64,000 nt of DNA from Ruegeria sp. ANG-R (GTDB taxonomy: Bacteria; Pseudomonadota; Alphaproteobacteria; Rhodobacterales; Rhodobacteraceae), in contig NZ_JWLJ01000001.1 of assembly GCF_000813985.1 (NCBI RefSeq), positions 1,699,476 through 1,763,475 of the forward strand. The letters are read 5' to 3'. The position numbers were made by a program, and so were the translations under genes. Below the pieces are notes generated by a model that saw nothing but the letters and a program-made list of their open reading frames with translations, was not told where the DNA came from and did no database searches. Below are positions 34,149-42,821 of the stretch, in pieces (within the stretch, counting starts at the first letter, position 1; the number at the start of each line of letters is the position of its first letter).

Positions 34149-35966
34149 TTCCGCGGCGACACCGTCGGTGAATTGCAGGCGCGCCAAACGGGCATAGAGA
34201 CCGTCCTGCGACACCAGATCCTCATGCGTGCCCTGCGCCACAATGCGTCCCGCCTCAAGCACCACAATCCGGTCCGCTTTCTTCACGGTTGCCAATCGGT
34301 GCGCCACGATCAGTGTCGTCCGCCCCGCCCGCATCTTGTCGACGGCACCCTGTACAGCGCGCTCGCTTTCCGCATCCAGCGCCGAGGTCGCCTCGTCCAG
34401 CAACAGCACCGGCGCGTCGCGCAGGATAGCACGTGCGATGGCAATGCGCTGTTTCTGACCGCCGGATAGCATCACGCCCCGCTCACCAACGAAGCTGTCA
34501 TATCCTTCAGGTAGTGCCGAGATGAACTCGTGCGCCGCAGCCGCGCGGGCGGCGGCCTCAACCTCGGCATCCGTTGCATCCAGCCGGCCAAAGCGGATGT
34601 TTTCGCGCGCCGAAGCAGCAAAAATCACCGGGTCCTGCGGGACCAATGCCATGTGTTGACGGAAATCCGAACGATCCATCTTACGCAGATCCACGCCATC
34701 CAGACTGACCTGCCCCGCATCCGGGTCGTAGAACCGCTGGATCATTTGGATCAGAGTTGTCTTACCGGCACCGGACGGCCCGACGAAAGCCACCGTTTCC
34801 CCCGGTTTGACCAGCAATGAGAGGTTGTCCAACGCAATTATGTCCGGCCGCGCGGGATAGCGGAAAGTCACGTCGTCGAAACGAATTTCCCCGCGCAAAG
34901 GGGTGGGCAGCGCTTGCGCCTGTTTTGGGTCATTCACGGTATCTTCTGCGTTCAGCAGTTCGACCAGCCGCTCGGTCGCGCCGGCGGCGCGTTGCAGCTC
35001 GCTCCAGATTTCGGACAAGGCCGCGACCGACCCAGCCATGATGACCGAATAGATCACGAACTGGATCAGAACCCCTTCGGTCATGATCCCGTTGCGCACG
35101 TCATTCGCGCCCATCCACAACACACCGACGATGCCCGAAAACACCAGGAAGATTACGATAACCGTCAGGATCGCACGAGTCTGAATACGGAGCAGAGATA
35201 CCGCATACGATGTTTCGGTCATTTCGCCAAATTGCGCGCGGCTGGCGGTTTCGTGGGTGAATGCCTGAACAGTCTGAACCGCTCCAAGCGCCTCGCCCGC
35301 ATTACCTGAAGAAGCTGCGATCCAATCTTGATTTTCCCGGCTGATGGTCCGCAACCTGCGCCCCAACACCAGTATGGGAACAATCACCGCCGGGATGAGC
35401 AACAGCACCATCCCGGTCAGCTTCGCCGATGTCAGCAGCATAAGAACAAGCCCGCCAACGAACATCAGCAAATTGCGCAGTGCGATCGAGACCGAAGACC
35501 CAAGAACCGATTGAATCAGCGTCGTGTCGGTTGTGATACGGCTAAGAACCTCACCGGTCATGATCCGTTCATAAAACTCGGGGCTCATGCCGATGACACG
35601 GTCGAACACGGCCTTCCGGATGTCCGCGACAACACGTTCCCCCAGCCGGGTCACCAGCGCATACCGGATACCGGTTCCGATCGCGAGAATGCCCGCAATT
35701 CCAAGAGCGGCCAGAAAGTACCAATCCAGCAATTCGCCGTCTTCGATGCGAAAATTGTCGACCACGCGACGCACCGCCAGCGGCAAGGTCAAAGTCATGC
35801 TCGCCGTCAGGATAAGCGCCAGTGTCGCGCCTGCCATCAACAGCCGATAGGGCTTCATAAATGGCCAAAGCGACGCCAGAACACCTATTTTTCTGGAGCT
35901 TGCACGCTCTTCCTGAGTACCCGGAGCCGGTTTATTCGCTGGGCTGGCGGAGCTTGTTCTTGCCAT
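34146..35966 (-). CDS. ABC exporter, MsbA/multidrug type half transporter
   Basis: 606 residues from ATG 35966 (MARTSSASP). N-terminal basic/low-complexity tail, six hydrophobic segments in about 40-330 (WPFMKPYRLLMAGATLALIL onwards), then the nucleotide-binding domain: Walker A FVGPSGAGKTTLI, signature MLSGGQKQRIAIARAIL, Walker B VLLLDEATSALD, H-loop VAHRL. A homodimeric exporter of lipids or drugs; substrate unknown. The upstream ATG at 36014 adds only polar residues. Confidence 0.92.
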   Translation of the reverse strand: MARTSSASPANKPAPGTQEERASSRKIGVLASLWPFMKPYRLLMAGATLALILTASMTLTLPLAVRRVVDNFRIEDGELLDWYFLAALGIAGILAIGTGIRYALVTRLGERVVADIRKAVFDRVIGMSPEFYERIMTGEVLSRITTDTTLIQSVLGSSVSIALRNLLMFVGGLVLMLLTSAKLTGMVLLLIPAVIVPILVLGRRLRTISRENQDWIAASSGNAGEALGAVQTVQAFTHETASRAQFGEMTETSYAVSLLRIQTRAILTVIVIFLVFSGIVGVLWMGANDVRNGIMTEGVLIQFVIYSVIMAGSVAALSEIWSELQRAAGATERLVELLNAEDTVNDPKQAQALPTPLRGEIRFDDVTFRYPARPDIIALDNLSLLVKPGETVAFVGPSGAGKTTLIQMIQRFYDPDAGQVSLDGVDLRKMDRSDFRQHMALVPQDPVIFAASARENIRFGRLDATDAEVEAAARAAAAHEFISALPEGYDSFVGERGVMLSGGQKQRIAIARAILRDAPVLLLDEATSALDAESERAVQGAVDKMRAGRTTLIVAHRLATVKKADRIVVLEAGRIVAQGTHEDLVSQDGLYARLARLQFTDGVAAE

Positions 35967-36108
35967 GTCTGGCCCTTGTGTCTTGGTCGGTCGCCCTGAT
36001 CGGACGTCAATCACAGCTTCTTGGCGTCACAGGCGGTTGGGGTCAAGCTGCAGGCACGGCTTTGCAGCCGATTAAGGCCATTTGACGCAACTGACATGGG
36101 GGACAAGC

Positions 36109-36158
36109 TGGAGAGAGTGGCGGGAATCGAACCGACGTCATTAGCTTGGAAGGCAAGT
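36109..36158 (-). pseudogene. 3' half of a tRNA-Gly(TCC)-like gene
   Basis: On the minus strand the sequence runs CTTGCCTTCCAAGC, then the T-arm CGGTTCGATTCCCG, an acceptor 3' strand CACTCTC, discriminator T and an encoded CCA (36111-36109). It has an intact anticodon loop (CTTCCAA, anticodon TCC) but no D-arm, no 5' acceptor strand and a broken anticodon stem; the sequence turns AT-rich just upstream of the anticodon stem. Such 3' halves are usual at integration junctions in tRNA genes. Its acceptor strand cannot pair with the intact neighbouring tRNA. Confidence 0.6.
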
Positions 36159-36246
36159 GTAAAAAGTATTAATTATTTAATATTATTAGTGATTTAACGT
36201 GATGCAGGAAACCACTTTGCTGGCAATGTGTCCGAGAAGATTATTT

Positions 36247-36320
36247 TGGAGCGGGTAGACGGAATCGAACCGACATAGCCTGCTTGGAAGGCAGGGGCTT
36301 TACCATTAAGCTATACCCGC
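36247..36320 (-). tRNA. tRNA-Gly (anticodon TCC)
   Basis: Cloverleaf on the minus strand: acceptor GCGGGTA/TACCCGC, D-arm AGCTTAATGGTAAAGC, anticodon arm CCTGC-CTTCCAA-GCAGG with anticodon TCC (reads GGA/GGG), T-arm GTCGG-TTCGATT-CCGTC with one T-T mismatch, discriminator T and encoded CCA (36249-36247). 71 nt without CCA. Confidence 0.93.
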
Positions 36321-36427
36321 TCAATGTTTCGCCTTCCTATGTGATGGCTAAGTGGGCGTCAAGAGCGAACCATCACTTGGGTAAGTTGACCTGAAAGAAA
36401 GGAGTTTCTGATGTTTGCCGGGTAGGT

Positions 36428-37199
36428 GTGATCAAAGGTGTTCTGCTTGATATCGCAGGTGTTCTGTATCAGTGTGGCGAGCCGCGACCGGGTGCTGCGG
36501 AGGCGGTCTCAGCCCTTCGAAACACAGAGCTTCCGGTTCGCTTTCTAACGAACTCAACCCGACGACCGAAACGCGCTATTCTCGATAAGCTACAAGGCTT
36601 CGGAATAGACGCAGATGCCACCGAATTCCTGACACCAGCTGCGGCCTCCTGTGCTTGGTTGGAGGAAAACGGATTTGAGCCACATCTGCTGATCCATCCG
36701 GATCTAGAAGAGGATTTTGCAGCGTGCTCGGAGTCCGGCGCCAAGAGCGGTTATCGTTGGAGATGCCGGCCGCTATTTTACGTATGAACGGTTGAACGCA
36801 GCCTTTCGACTGATCGAAGACGGAGCTCCCTTTCTTGCATTGGCGTCGAGCATGATATTTCGCGATACAGACGGCGAATTGAGCCTTGATGTTGGCGCTT
36901 TCGTCCGAGCGCTTGGCTATTCAAGTGGAACGAAAACTCTTCTGTTTGGGAAGCCTTCGCCAACGTTCTTCCATTCTGCCGCGCAAAGCATGGGGCTGGA
37001 GCCTTCTGACGTAACAATGATTGGCGATGATGCAGAATGTGATATCGCGGGCGCTTTGAAGGCGGGCTTGGATGCGGCCATATTGGTTCGCACTGGAAAA
37101 CACCAACTGGACGACAAAGCGCGCTATGAACCGAGACCTACTGCAACCGCAGACGGTGTCCGCGCCATGGTGGAATTTGTCGCCGAGCGACGTGATTGA
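36428..37199 (+). pseudogene. Frameshifted HAD-superfamily phosphatase, LHPP-like
   Basis: Two overlapping frames together make one protein of about 257 residues. The first (GTG 36428) carries motif I LLDIAGVLYQCGEPRPGA and motif II RFLTNSTRRP up to about 36730. The second, in another frame from about 36717, goes on with RAVIVGDAGRYFTYERLNAAF, the Lys motif LLFGKPSPTFF and MIGDDAECDIAGA. This is the order in phospholysine/phosphohistidine inorganic pyrophosphate phosphatases (subfamily IIA HADs). A single-base indel near 36720-36735 separates them, so the gene is broken unless it is a sequencing error. It stands just after the tRNA-Gly. Confidence 0.8.
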
Positions 37200-37777
37200 A
37201 AGCAGTCGAACGTGCCTTACCCCGCAGCAGCCGGTACGCCCGAGACGGATAGGTTCGGCGTAGTGAACGGCTGACCGGCCGATATTTTAATTCAATACTG
37301 CGTTAAAACATTAACTGTGCAAAGATTGAATAGCTGCTCGCGTTGAGGGCACTGGAAAAGTCAGCCAAGCGCAGAAAGCGGACTTTGCAAAGTCGGCTTC
37401 GCTTCGCGAATGCAAACATAGGTCCCGAATGTCTTTAAAGCGCACTGATTCCTTAAATTAGTGAGACCCGACTGCTCGGTTGCCCCCGCAGTTTTTATCA
37501 GTCAGGTGCATCGAAATTAAACACATTGCAGCCTATCATCCGCCAGCGCCCGAAACCATCATCCCGATAGTTCGTAGTCCGTTGATGTGCTAACATTCAA
37601 CTTGGATCAGCCAGATGAGGCTACCCAACGTGTATCCCACCCTCCCCAAAAGGATGAACAAGCTCTGAATTTTCACGAGCCCCGCCGCGGTTCAAGTTCA
37701 TACCGAAATGCTTTAGCTCCAACGAACGATGTGAATTCCGCGCTCACATTACTGTATCTTCTGGAGCTACATTTGTG
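37200..37777. other. Non-coding stretch with decayed sequence
   Basis: About 580 bp without a convincing gene. GACTTTGCAAAGTC (37381-37394) is a perfect 14-bp palindrome, followed by TTCGCTTCGCGAA; this kind of sequence recurs as debris between Rhodobacterales genes. AT content rises towards 37500-37780. No promoter can be assigned to the left arm, which ends here. Confidence 0.35.
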
Positions 37778-39343
37778 TCAGGTTAGAGCGTTAAAGGCCT
37801 CTAAAATAACTTCTTGTGAATGGCGTTCGCTACTATCCGATAAGTTTGGCGCAGATCGCGGTCTCAAGGGGCCGGACACAAACTCTACAATTTCGTCGCT
37901 GCTGACAAGTGCTTTAAGTGTCCCATTCTGAATCAAATGAGAGAAATAGGCTGCCCCCATTTCTGACCATACCGCAGTTTTCAACCCTATATCCTGCGAC
38001 CGGTAGACTATCGTGGATGCGTCTGTAAGCAATATGTCCATCGGTGCCATGGCCTGATATTCGGTGCAATCGCTAAACCTGAGAATCTCTTCAGCGCTGA
38101 TATCGAGCGCTTGCATTGCCTCCGCCATGCGATCTCTGCCCGCAGGATGCAGCCGAAAATACCAAGCCACGCTTGTTTTGGTTGTTTCGTAAGCCTCTCT
38201 TACATGTGTCGGTATCAGCTCGTTCTTTCCATATTGAAGTGCGACCAGTACCCTTGGTCTTCCATCAGTGGACCTGGGTGGCAAATCAGGAGCAGATGCT
38301 GGATCCTGCAAAGCGCCTTCTATGGCGCTTTTCGGATTTCCCCCAACTATTGTGCGATGATAATTTGCAATCGTAGATGAGATCCATTGCGAACTATCCT
38401 CGGACCAACACCAGAACACATCTGGCAATAGCTCATAACCCCGCTTAGGAGTGTGAGCCCAATTTGCTGCCAGAGGATGGTCAGGGTACATGCCTCCGTG
38501 CTGGATATCGACGACGGTCACTCCCAGACGACGCGCGGCTGCGCATACATAGTTTGCACCAGAGTAGCTGCTTAAGAACACGGTTTTTGGGCGAACTCTT
38601 TTGAACAATGCCGTATAATAGACCATCTCAAAAGCCGTACGTTCGAGGCGATCAAGGATTGAGAACTCATTCAGCTGCAAATCTGGCGCTGCTTGCTCTA
38701 GTATATTGTTGATTTCCTTAAGCTTCACCAAGACATTTTGGCGCGCTCTATAATCCCGCCTGATCTTGGGTTTCACTAAAGCAAAAGGACGAATGCGTTT
38801 AGTCTCAGGTTGAACCTGAGTTGGGATTAGGAACTTTTCACCTTGTTCTCGCGGGTCTTGCCTAGTCAATGTCAGCTGAGACTTTTCCGATTGGATAATC
38901 CATCTCAGACCATCGGTAAGTGGTTGCAGGGCCGTATCGCCGAACCTGCGGTATTGGGCTTCACGATTCAGGTATAGAATATCAGACTGAGGAACATCAT
39001 CGAAAATATCGCTGGGAAACGCGTCAAGCGTTTCATCTAGCCAGCGCAATTCATCAGCATAGATCCAAAACTGTGACAACCAATCAGACCATAGACCCTT
39101 GAGTTTCTTGGACTTAGGCTTCTTTACTTCTGGTAGATCACGCTCACCTGCAATAAATCCGTTTCTTCGCTTGGCGTTAATTTGGAAACGGAGAATTGGC
39201 CAATAGTTGAAGCCCATGATCCTGCAGGTGGAAGGCTGGATCTCTTTTTCAATCTTATTCAGCAGCTTAACGAACTCGGCCCCCTCGGGGATAAAGCCAT
39301 TGCTTTCAGGTAGCGCTTCCTGTTGCAGTTGAGACGACGTCAT
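37778..39343 (-). CDS. Putative GT-B-like glycosyltransferase/polysaccharide protein
   Basis: 521 residues, no signal peptide. Not assignable to a named family, but the C-terminal half has GT-B-like features: TVFLSSYSGANYVCAAARRLG, VVDIQHGGMYPDHP (a QHG motif as in capsule and surface-polysaccharide transferases), RPRVLVALQYGKNELIP, WYFRLHPAGRDR and DILLTDASTIVYRSQDIG, a nucleotide-sugar-site-like loop. N-terminal 200 residues are helical and unique. Last gene of the left arm of the nonulosonate cluster, so it may transfer the sugar to its acceptor. Lower GC than the flanking core genes. Confidence 0.6.
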   Translation of the reverse strand: MTSSQLQQEALPESNGFIPEGAEFVKLLNKIEKEIQPSTCRIMGFNYWPILRFQINAKRRNGFIAGERDLPEVKKPKSKKLKGLWSDWLSQFWIYADELRWLDETLDAFPSDIFDDVPQSDILYLNREAQYRRFGDTALQPLTDGLRWIIQSEKSQLTLTRQDPREQGEKFLIPTQVQPETKRIRPFALVKPKIRRDYRARQNVLVKLKEINNILEQAAPDLQLNEFSILDRLERTAFEMVYYTALFKRVRPKTVFLSSYSGANYVCAAARRLGVTVVDIQHGGMYPDHPLAANWAHTPKRGYELLPDVFWCWSEDSSQWISSTIANYHRTIVGGNPKSAIEGALQDPASAPDLPPRSTDGRPRVLVALQYGKNELIPTHVREAYETTKTSVAWYFRLHPAGRDRMAEAMQALDISAEEILRFSDCTEYQAMAPMDILLTDASTIVYRSQDIGLKTAVWSEMGAAYFSHLIQNGTLKALVSSDEIVEFVSGPLRPRSAPNLSDSSERHSQEVILEAFNALT

Positions 39344-39351
39344 TATTAAGA

Positions 39352-39975
39352 TTACTTTTCAAGCAGGAACCATGTGATATTGTCCTGCGGAACCAACTGG
39401 TCACGTTTGTAGAAGAAACCGTAGTCCACCAGTTTCATATCGAATCTATCGATCAACTCACCCGCAAAATCGCGCTTGAACAGACGGTCCGTGTGACCCC
39501 GATAGGGAATCGCGACAGGATTTGGATCAAAGTACTCGGCTACAAGCACGTATCGATTGCTGTTTCGAACCAAATTCTCATATACGGTAGGCAGCTTGTC
39601 AGGGTTGATATGAATAAGTACACCGGCCGTGAACGTCAAATCTGAGGGCGATAGCCCCAAGGGATCGGTGATTGTTCCCACCCTCACCTCCGCCCCTTCT
39701 ATCTTCTGTGCTTCCGCCGCCGCGGCCTCATTGATCTCAACGCCTTGCAATTTAATCCCGGTTTTCAGCTTGCTGAGCGCCAGAAGGTTCAATCCAATAT
39801 TACAACCCAATTCAGCTGCCGAATTTAGCTGCGCGCAAGTTCTAAGCATCTGCGACCATGCGGCTATCTTAGGAACGAGCAGACGTTCGGCTTGGTTGCG
39901 TTGAATGTATTCATTTCCGAATTCACCGGCCCAAAACGCTTCTTGCGGTGTCGAATACTTGCTGCTCTTCGTCAC
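39352..39975 (-). CDS. Pseudaminic acid biosynthesis-associated methylase
   Basis: 207 residues. SAM-binding motif I AAELGCNIGLNLLALSKL (about 54), post-I GVEINEAA, and LTFTAGVLIHINPDKL, with N-terminal STPQEAFWAGEFGNEYIQRN, the pattern of the methylases found next to pseudaminic acid genes. It probably methylates a hydroxyl or amino group of the sugar or its intermediate. 8 bp upstream of the GT-B-like gene; a 240-bp gap separates it from the DUF218 gene upstream. Confidence 0.8.
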   Translation of the reverse strand: MTKSSKYSTPQEAFWAGEFGNEYIQRNQAERLLVPKIAAWSQMLRTCAQLNSAAELGCNIGLNLLALSKLKTGIKLQGVEINEAAAAEAQKIEGAEVRVGTITDPLGLSPSDLTFTAGVLIHINPDKLPTVYENLVRNSNRYVLVAEYFDPNPVAIPYRGHTDRLFKRDFAGELIDRFDMKLVDYGFFYKRDQLVPQDNITWFLLEK

Positions 39976-40215
39976 GCGACTCTCCTCAGGCAGTGGTAAT
40001 CCTTAGTACGTGCAGGCGGGATTTGTACAAGGCGCTGACGAACTTTGCCACCGCATAGCGCGTTGTAACAGGTCTTAGCAAGGCAGTTCATGCATTTCAT
40101 TCGGCGCATAAGTCGCCATCATGATCAGAGGTTTAAACTTTCAGTCACGACCAAATGGAAACTCACACTCAAACGGCAATTCCAAGTGTCTTGGCCCATT
40201 GCCGAATTAGATGCC

Positions 40216-40797
40216 CTAAGTCGAACAGCGTATCTGATCATAGATCTGTCCGTTATAGAACGGGTGTTTCGTGCTGAGGGCTTTACAAACCTGTCTATCA
40301 TCCGCGAAATCCACCGTCGCGAAGGTCTTTTCGAAGGCCGTTAAAGATTTCTGTTCGTTGAGCAAAACAGCTTCGTCCCCGAGCGAACCAGAAACCGCGC
40401 CCACGACTTTGAGTTCCACACCAGTCGGAAAAAATGATCGAAATATGAAACCTGTTCTTTCAACGTGATAATCTGATGTCACGACCACCAGATCGCGAAT
40501 ACGCATGGGTATGATCGCATTCCTTCGTAAAAAGTATGCGTCCCCAACAGTGTCACGCGAGTTAGTGTCTACGACGATTTTGCTACGGTCGATTGCATAA
40601 GTAGTCTGCAGTTCGTCGGCCATTACGGCTCCGATCTTCTGAGTGCAGTCTTCCCGATAGGCCCATCCAGAAGTGAGGAATAAATCGAAGGGACTTTCAT
40701 GATGCAATGCGGCTGCCCGCTCTAAACGTGCCCGGGACTCGGAGCCCAAATTTGCATCCGCATCCATGTGATGCGCCAGGATTGCTACTGCTCTCAT
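40216..40797 (-). CDS. YdcF/DUF218-family protein
   Basis: 193 residues. DUF218 pattern: VAILAHHMDADANLGSES with an Arg/His-rich start, DLFLTSGWAY, VDTNSRDTVGDAYFLRRN and VVTSDYHVERTGFIFRSFFP. DUF218 proteins have a nucleotide-binding Rossmann-like fold and often sit in envelope glycan loci, with unknown catalysis. It follows pseI by 21 bp. A role in removing UDP from the altrose intermediate, normally PseG's job, is possible but unsupported. Confidence 0.75.
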   Translation of the reverse strand: MRAVAILAHHMDADANLGSESRARLERAAALHHESPFDLFLTSGWAYREDCTQKIGAVMADELQTTYAIDRSKIVVDTNSRDTVGDAYFLRRNAIIPMRIRDLVVVTSDYHVERTGFIFRSFFPTGVELKVVGAVSGSLGDEAVLLNEQKSLTAFEKTFATVDFADDRQVCKALSTKHPFYNGQIYDQIRCST

Positions 40798-40818
40798 GTC
40801 GGTAATCGCTTCGGCGCC

Positions 40819-41874
40819 TTACGTTTTGACTAGCACATCTTCGGTGACGCGGTCACCTCGCTTGACGGCATGGGACACTCTCTGACCGATTATCTGTTCA
40901 AAAAACTTTGGAGGCATACCAAATCCGGGTCGTATCCGCCTGATATGTTTGCTTGAAATTGTCTCACCCGCTGCCAGATCTTCGACAAAGTACAAAGAGC
41001 GTCGAAATATTTTGTTCGAGTGTTCTGCAGGCGATCTCGAGAAGTCACCGTCTCCCAGCGCAGAGAACGCCGACCGCGTATCTTCCATCAATGAACTCAT
41101 CTCATCTGGTTCCAGAGAAAATGTACTGTCCACACCCCCGTCTGCACGCGAAAGCGTGAAATGTTTCTCGATCAGCGTCGCACCGATCGAGGTCGCAACA
41201 ACGCTCGCAAGGTTGCCCATTGTATGATCGGATAGGCCCACTTCGACGTCAAACTCGCGTCTGAGCAGTTTGATGGCACTAACGTTGGCTTGATCTAGCG
41301 GCGCTGGATAACTGCTTATGCAATGAAACAATGCAATTTCGTTACAGCCATTTTGTCTGGCCGTTTCGATGGCTTCACCAACTTCAGATAGGGACGCCAT
41401 ACCGGTTGACATCAGCATTGGTTTTCTTTGTTTTGCAATGTAGGCAATCAGCGGCAGGTCAACCAACTCGAATGAGGCAACCTTGTACGCCGGTGCGTCC
41501 AGGCTCGCGAGCAAATCCACAGCTGTCTCATCGAACGGAGACGAGAAAAGGGTCAGGTTCAAAGACCGGGCATATTCGAATATCCGTGCGTGCCATTCAA
41601 ATGGTGTGTGTGCTTCACCATAAAGATCATAAAGCGTACGACCTTTCCACAATCCATCTTCGATCATGAAGTCCTTGGCCGTCGAATTGATCGTCATAGT
41701 ATCAGGCGTATAGGTCTGGATCTTGACAGCATCGACGCCGGCTTTGCTGGCTGCCTTGATGGTTTCCAGGGCCCGATCAATCGACCCGTTGTGGTTCGCT
41801 GAAACTTCGGCAATCACATAAGGTGGATGCTCTGCACTGATCTGTCGACCATTGATTGAGATAGGGTTAAGCAT
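40819..41874 (-). CDS. pseI: Pseudaminic acid synthase (NeuB family)
   Basis: 351 residues. NeuB TIM barrel: VIAEVSANHNGSIDRAL, DAVKIQTYTPDTM, KVASFELVDLPLI, LMSTGMASLSEV, ALFHCISSYPAPLDQAN, GLSDHTMGNLASVVA, LIEKHFTLSRADGGVDSTFS with the metal-binding and PEP-site residues all present. C-terminal SAF (antifreeze-like) domain at about 290-350. Condenses a 2,4-diamino-hexose with phosphoenolpyruvate to a nonulosonic acid. Its ATG overlaps the end of the formyltransferase gene by 8 bp. Confidence 0.93.
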   Translation of the reverse strand: MLNPISINGRQISAEHPPYVIAEVSANHNGSIDRALETIKAASKAGVDAVKIQTYTPDTMTINSTAKDFMIEDGLWKGRTLYDLYGEAHTPFEWHARIFEYARSLNLTLFSSPFDETAVDLLASLDAPAYKVASFELVDLPLIAYIAKQRKPMLMSTGMASLSEVGEAIETARQNGCNEIALFHCISSYPAPLDQANVSAIKLLRREFDVEVGLSDHTMGNLASVVATSIGATLIEKHFTLSRADGGVDSTFSLEPDEMSSLMEDTRSAFSALGDGDFSRSPAEHSNKIFRRSLYFVEDLAAGETISSKHIRRIRPGFGMPPKFFEQIIGQRVSHAVKRGDRVTEDVLVKT

Positions 41875-42493
41875 TGTGGTTCCCGGTAATCTGACGCAGT
41901 CGCTTTATCTCATCAACGATTACAGAATTCCAGCCAGCGAATTCGACAGGCAAGTCGCATAAGTTGTGTTGAGTTCCAACTCCAACCTGTTCTTGTTCAG
42001 TCCAGTTGCCTGCGATGATCGCAGGAAGCCTGCCGATAAAGAGGGCCTCAATCTCTTTAAAGAGCCTGTCATAAGTCTGAGCAAAGGTGATCTCATTCGC
42101 GGTGAACACAACGCGTTTTTGGAACAGGATTGGGCCGGTATCGATACCCTCGTCAATCAGATGGATCGTCACTCCTGCCGGTGTTCCATCAAAGAATGAC
42201 CAAAAGTTGGGATGCGCACCTCTATTATAGGGAAGGTAAGAAATATGCAGATTGATGATCGGGCATCCGAGGCTCTCAATCTTCGATTGCCGGATCAGGT
42301 GCCGATAACCGAAGCTTATCACTAGGTCGTACTGAGTATCTGGAATTTCGTCCTCTGTATGGTGGACTTCGCAATTGGCGACAAGCAGAGCGTCAATTAA
42401 CGTGGTGTGGTCCCTGTCATATCCCAAAAAAAGAACAGTCTTCTCGCGGGTGCCAATGGGCTCGAAAACTGTGGGTATCGATATCGGCTTCAT
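41867..42493 (-). CDS. Formyltransferase, PseJ-like (N10-formyl-THF dependent)
   Basis: 208 residues. Formyltransferase core with the Asn-His-Asp triad: PIINLHISYLPYNRGAHPNF (N and H), then TIHLIDEGIDTGPILFQKR (Asp). The N-terminal 70 residues form the Rossmann half. Sugar formyltransferases of this size with the HxSxLPxxRG motif act on 4-amino-4,6-dideoxy sugars; PseJ enzymes formylate the 4-amino group of the altrosamine intermediate, taking the place of the acetyltransferase PseH. No pseH-like gene is in the window. Head of the left arm, divergent from pseB. Confidence 0.82.
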   Translation of the reverse strand: MKPISIPTVFEPIGTREKTVLFLGYDRDHTTLIDALLVANCEVHHTEDEIPDTQYDLVISFGYRHLIRQSKIESLGCPIINLHISYLPYNRGAHPNFWSFFDGTPAGVTIHLIDEGIDTGPILFQKRVVFTANEITFAQTYDRLFKEIEALFIGRLPAIIAGNWTEQEQVGVGTQHNLCDLPVEFAGWNSVIVDEIKRLRQITGNHNA

Positions 42494-42821
42494 GGATCAT
42501 TTCTTTAAATTAGACTTCACTATGCATCGCTTGATCTCAGACGTTGCCATACCGCAGATTTCGCACCCGGGATACTGCAGATGAAGATGGTGGTGTACGA
42601 TTTTTTTTTGTCCTATCACGTCTCAGGTACTGGACTAGTCACTGGAATTATCAATATGGGGCGTTTCATAGTGAAGAAGCGAACAATTTCATGGCTTCCA
42701 GAACCATGTGGACAAGACTAAGCAAAGCTGTGGGACAGTGTTCAGTGACTTTCGGATTGCAAATTCGTTGCATTGGATTTGAGAAAAACCAAGTGATGCA
42801 AACAGCTGAAGGAAAAATTCT
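42494..42821. promoter_or_regulatory. Divergent promoter region of the nonulosonate cluster
   Basis: 328 bp between the formyltransferase gene (minus) and pseB (plus). AT-richer than the surroundings, with a run of nine T at about 42600. It must carry both promoters. GAAGGAAAAATT gives the pseB RBS. No operator palindrome of note. Confidence 0.5.

Noticed and set aside
40090..40344. 84-codon plus-strand frame
   Set aside because: It overlaps the DUF218 gene on the other strand, which has clear family motifs.
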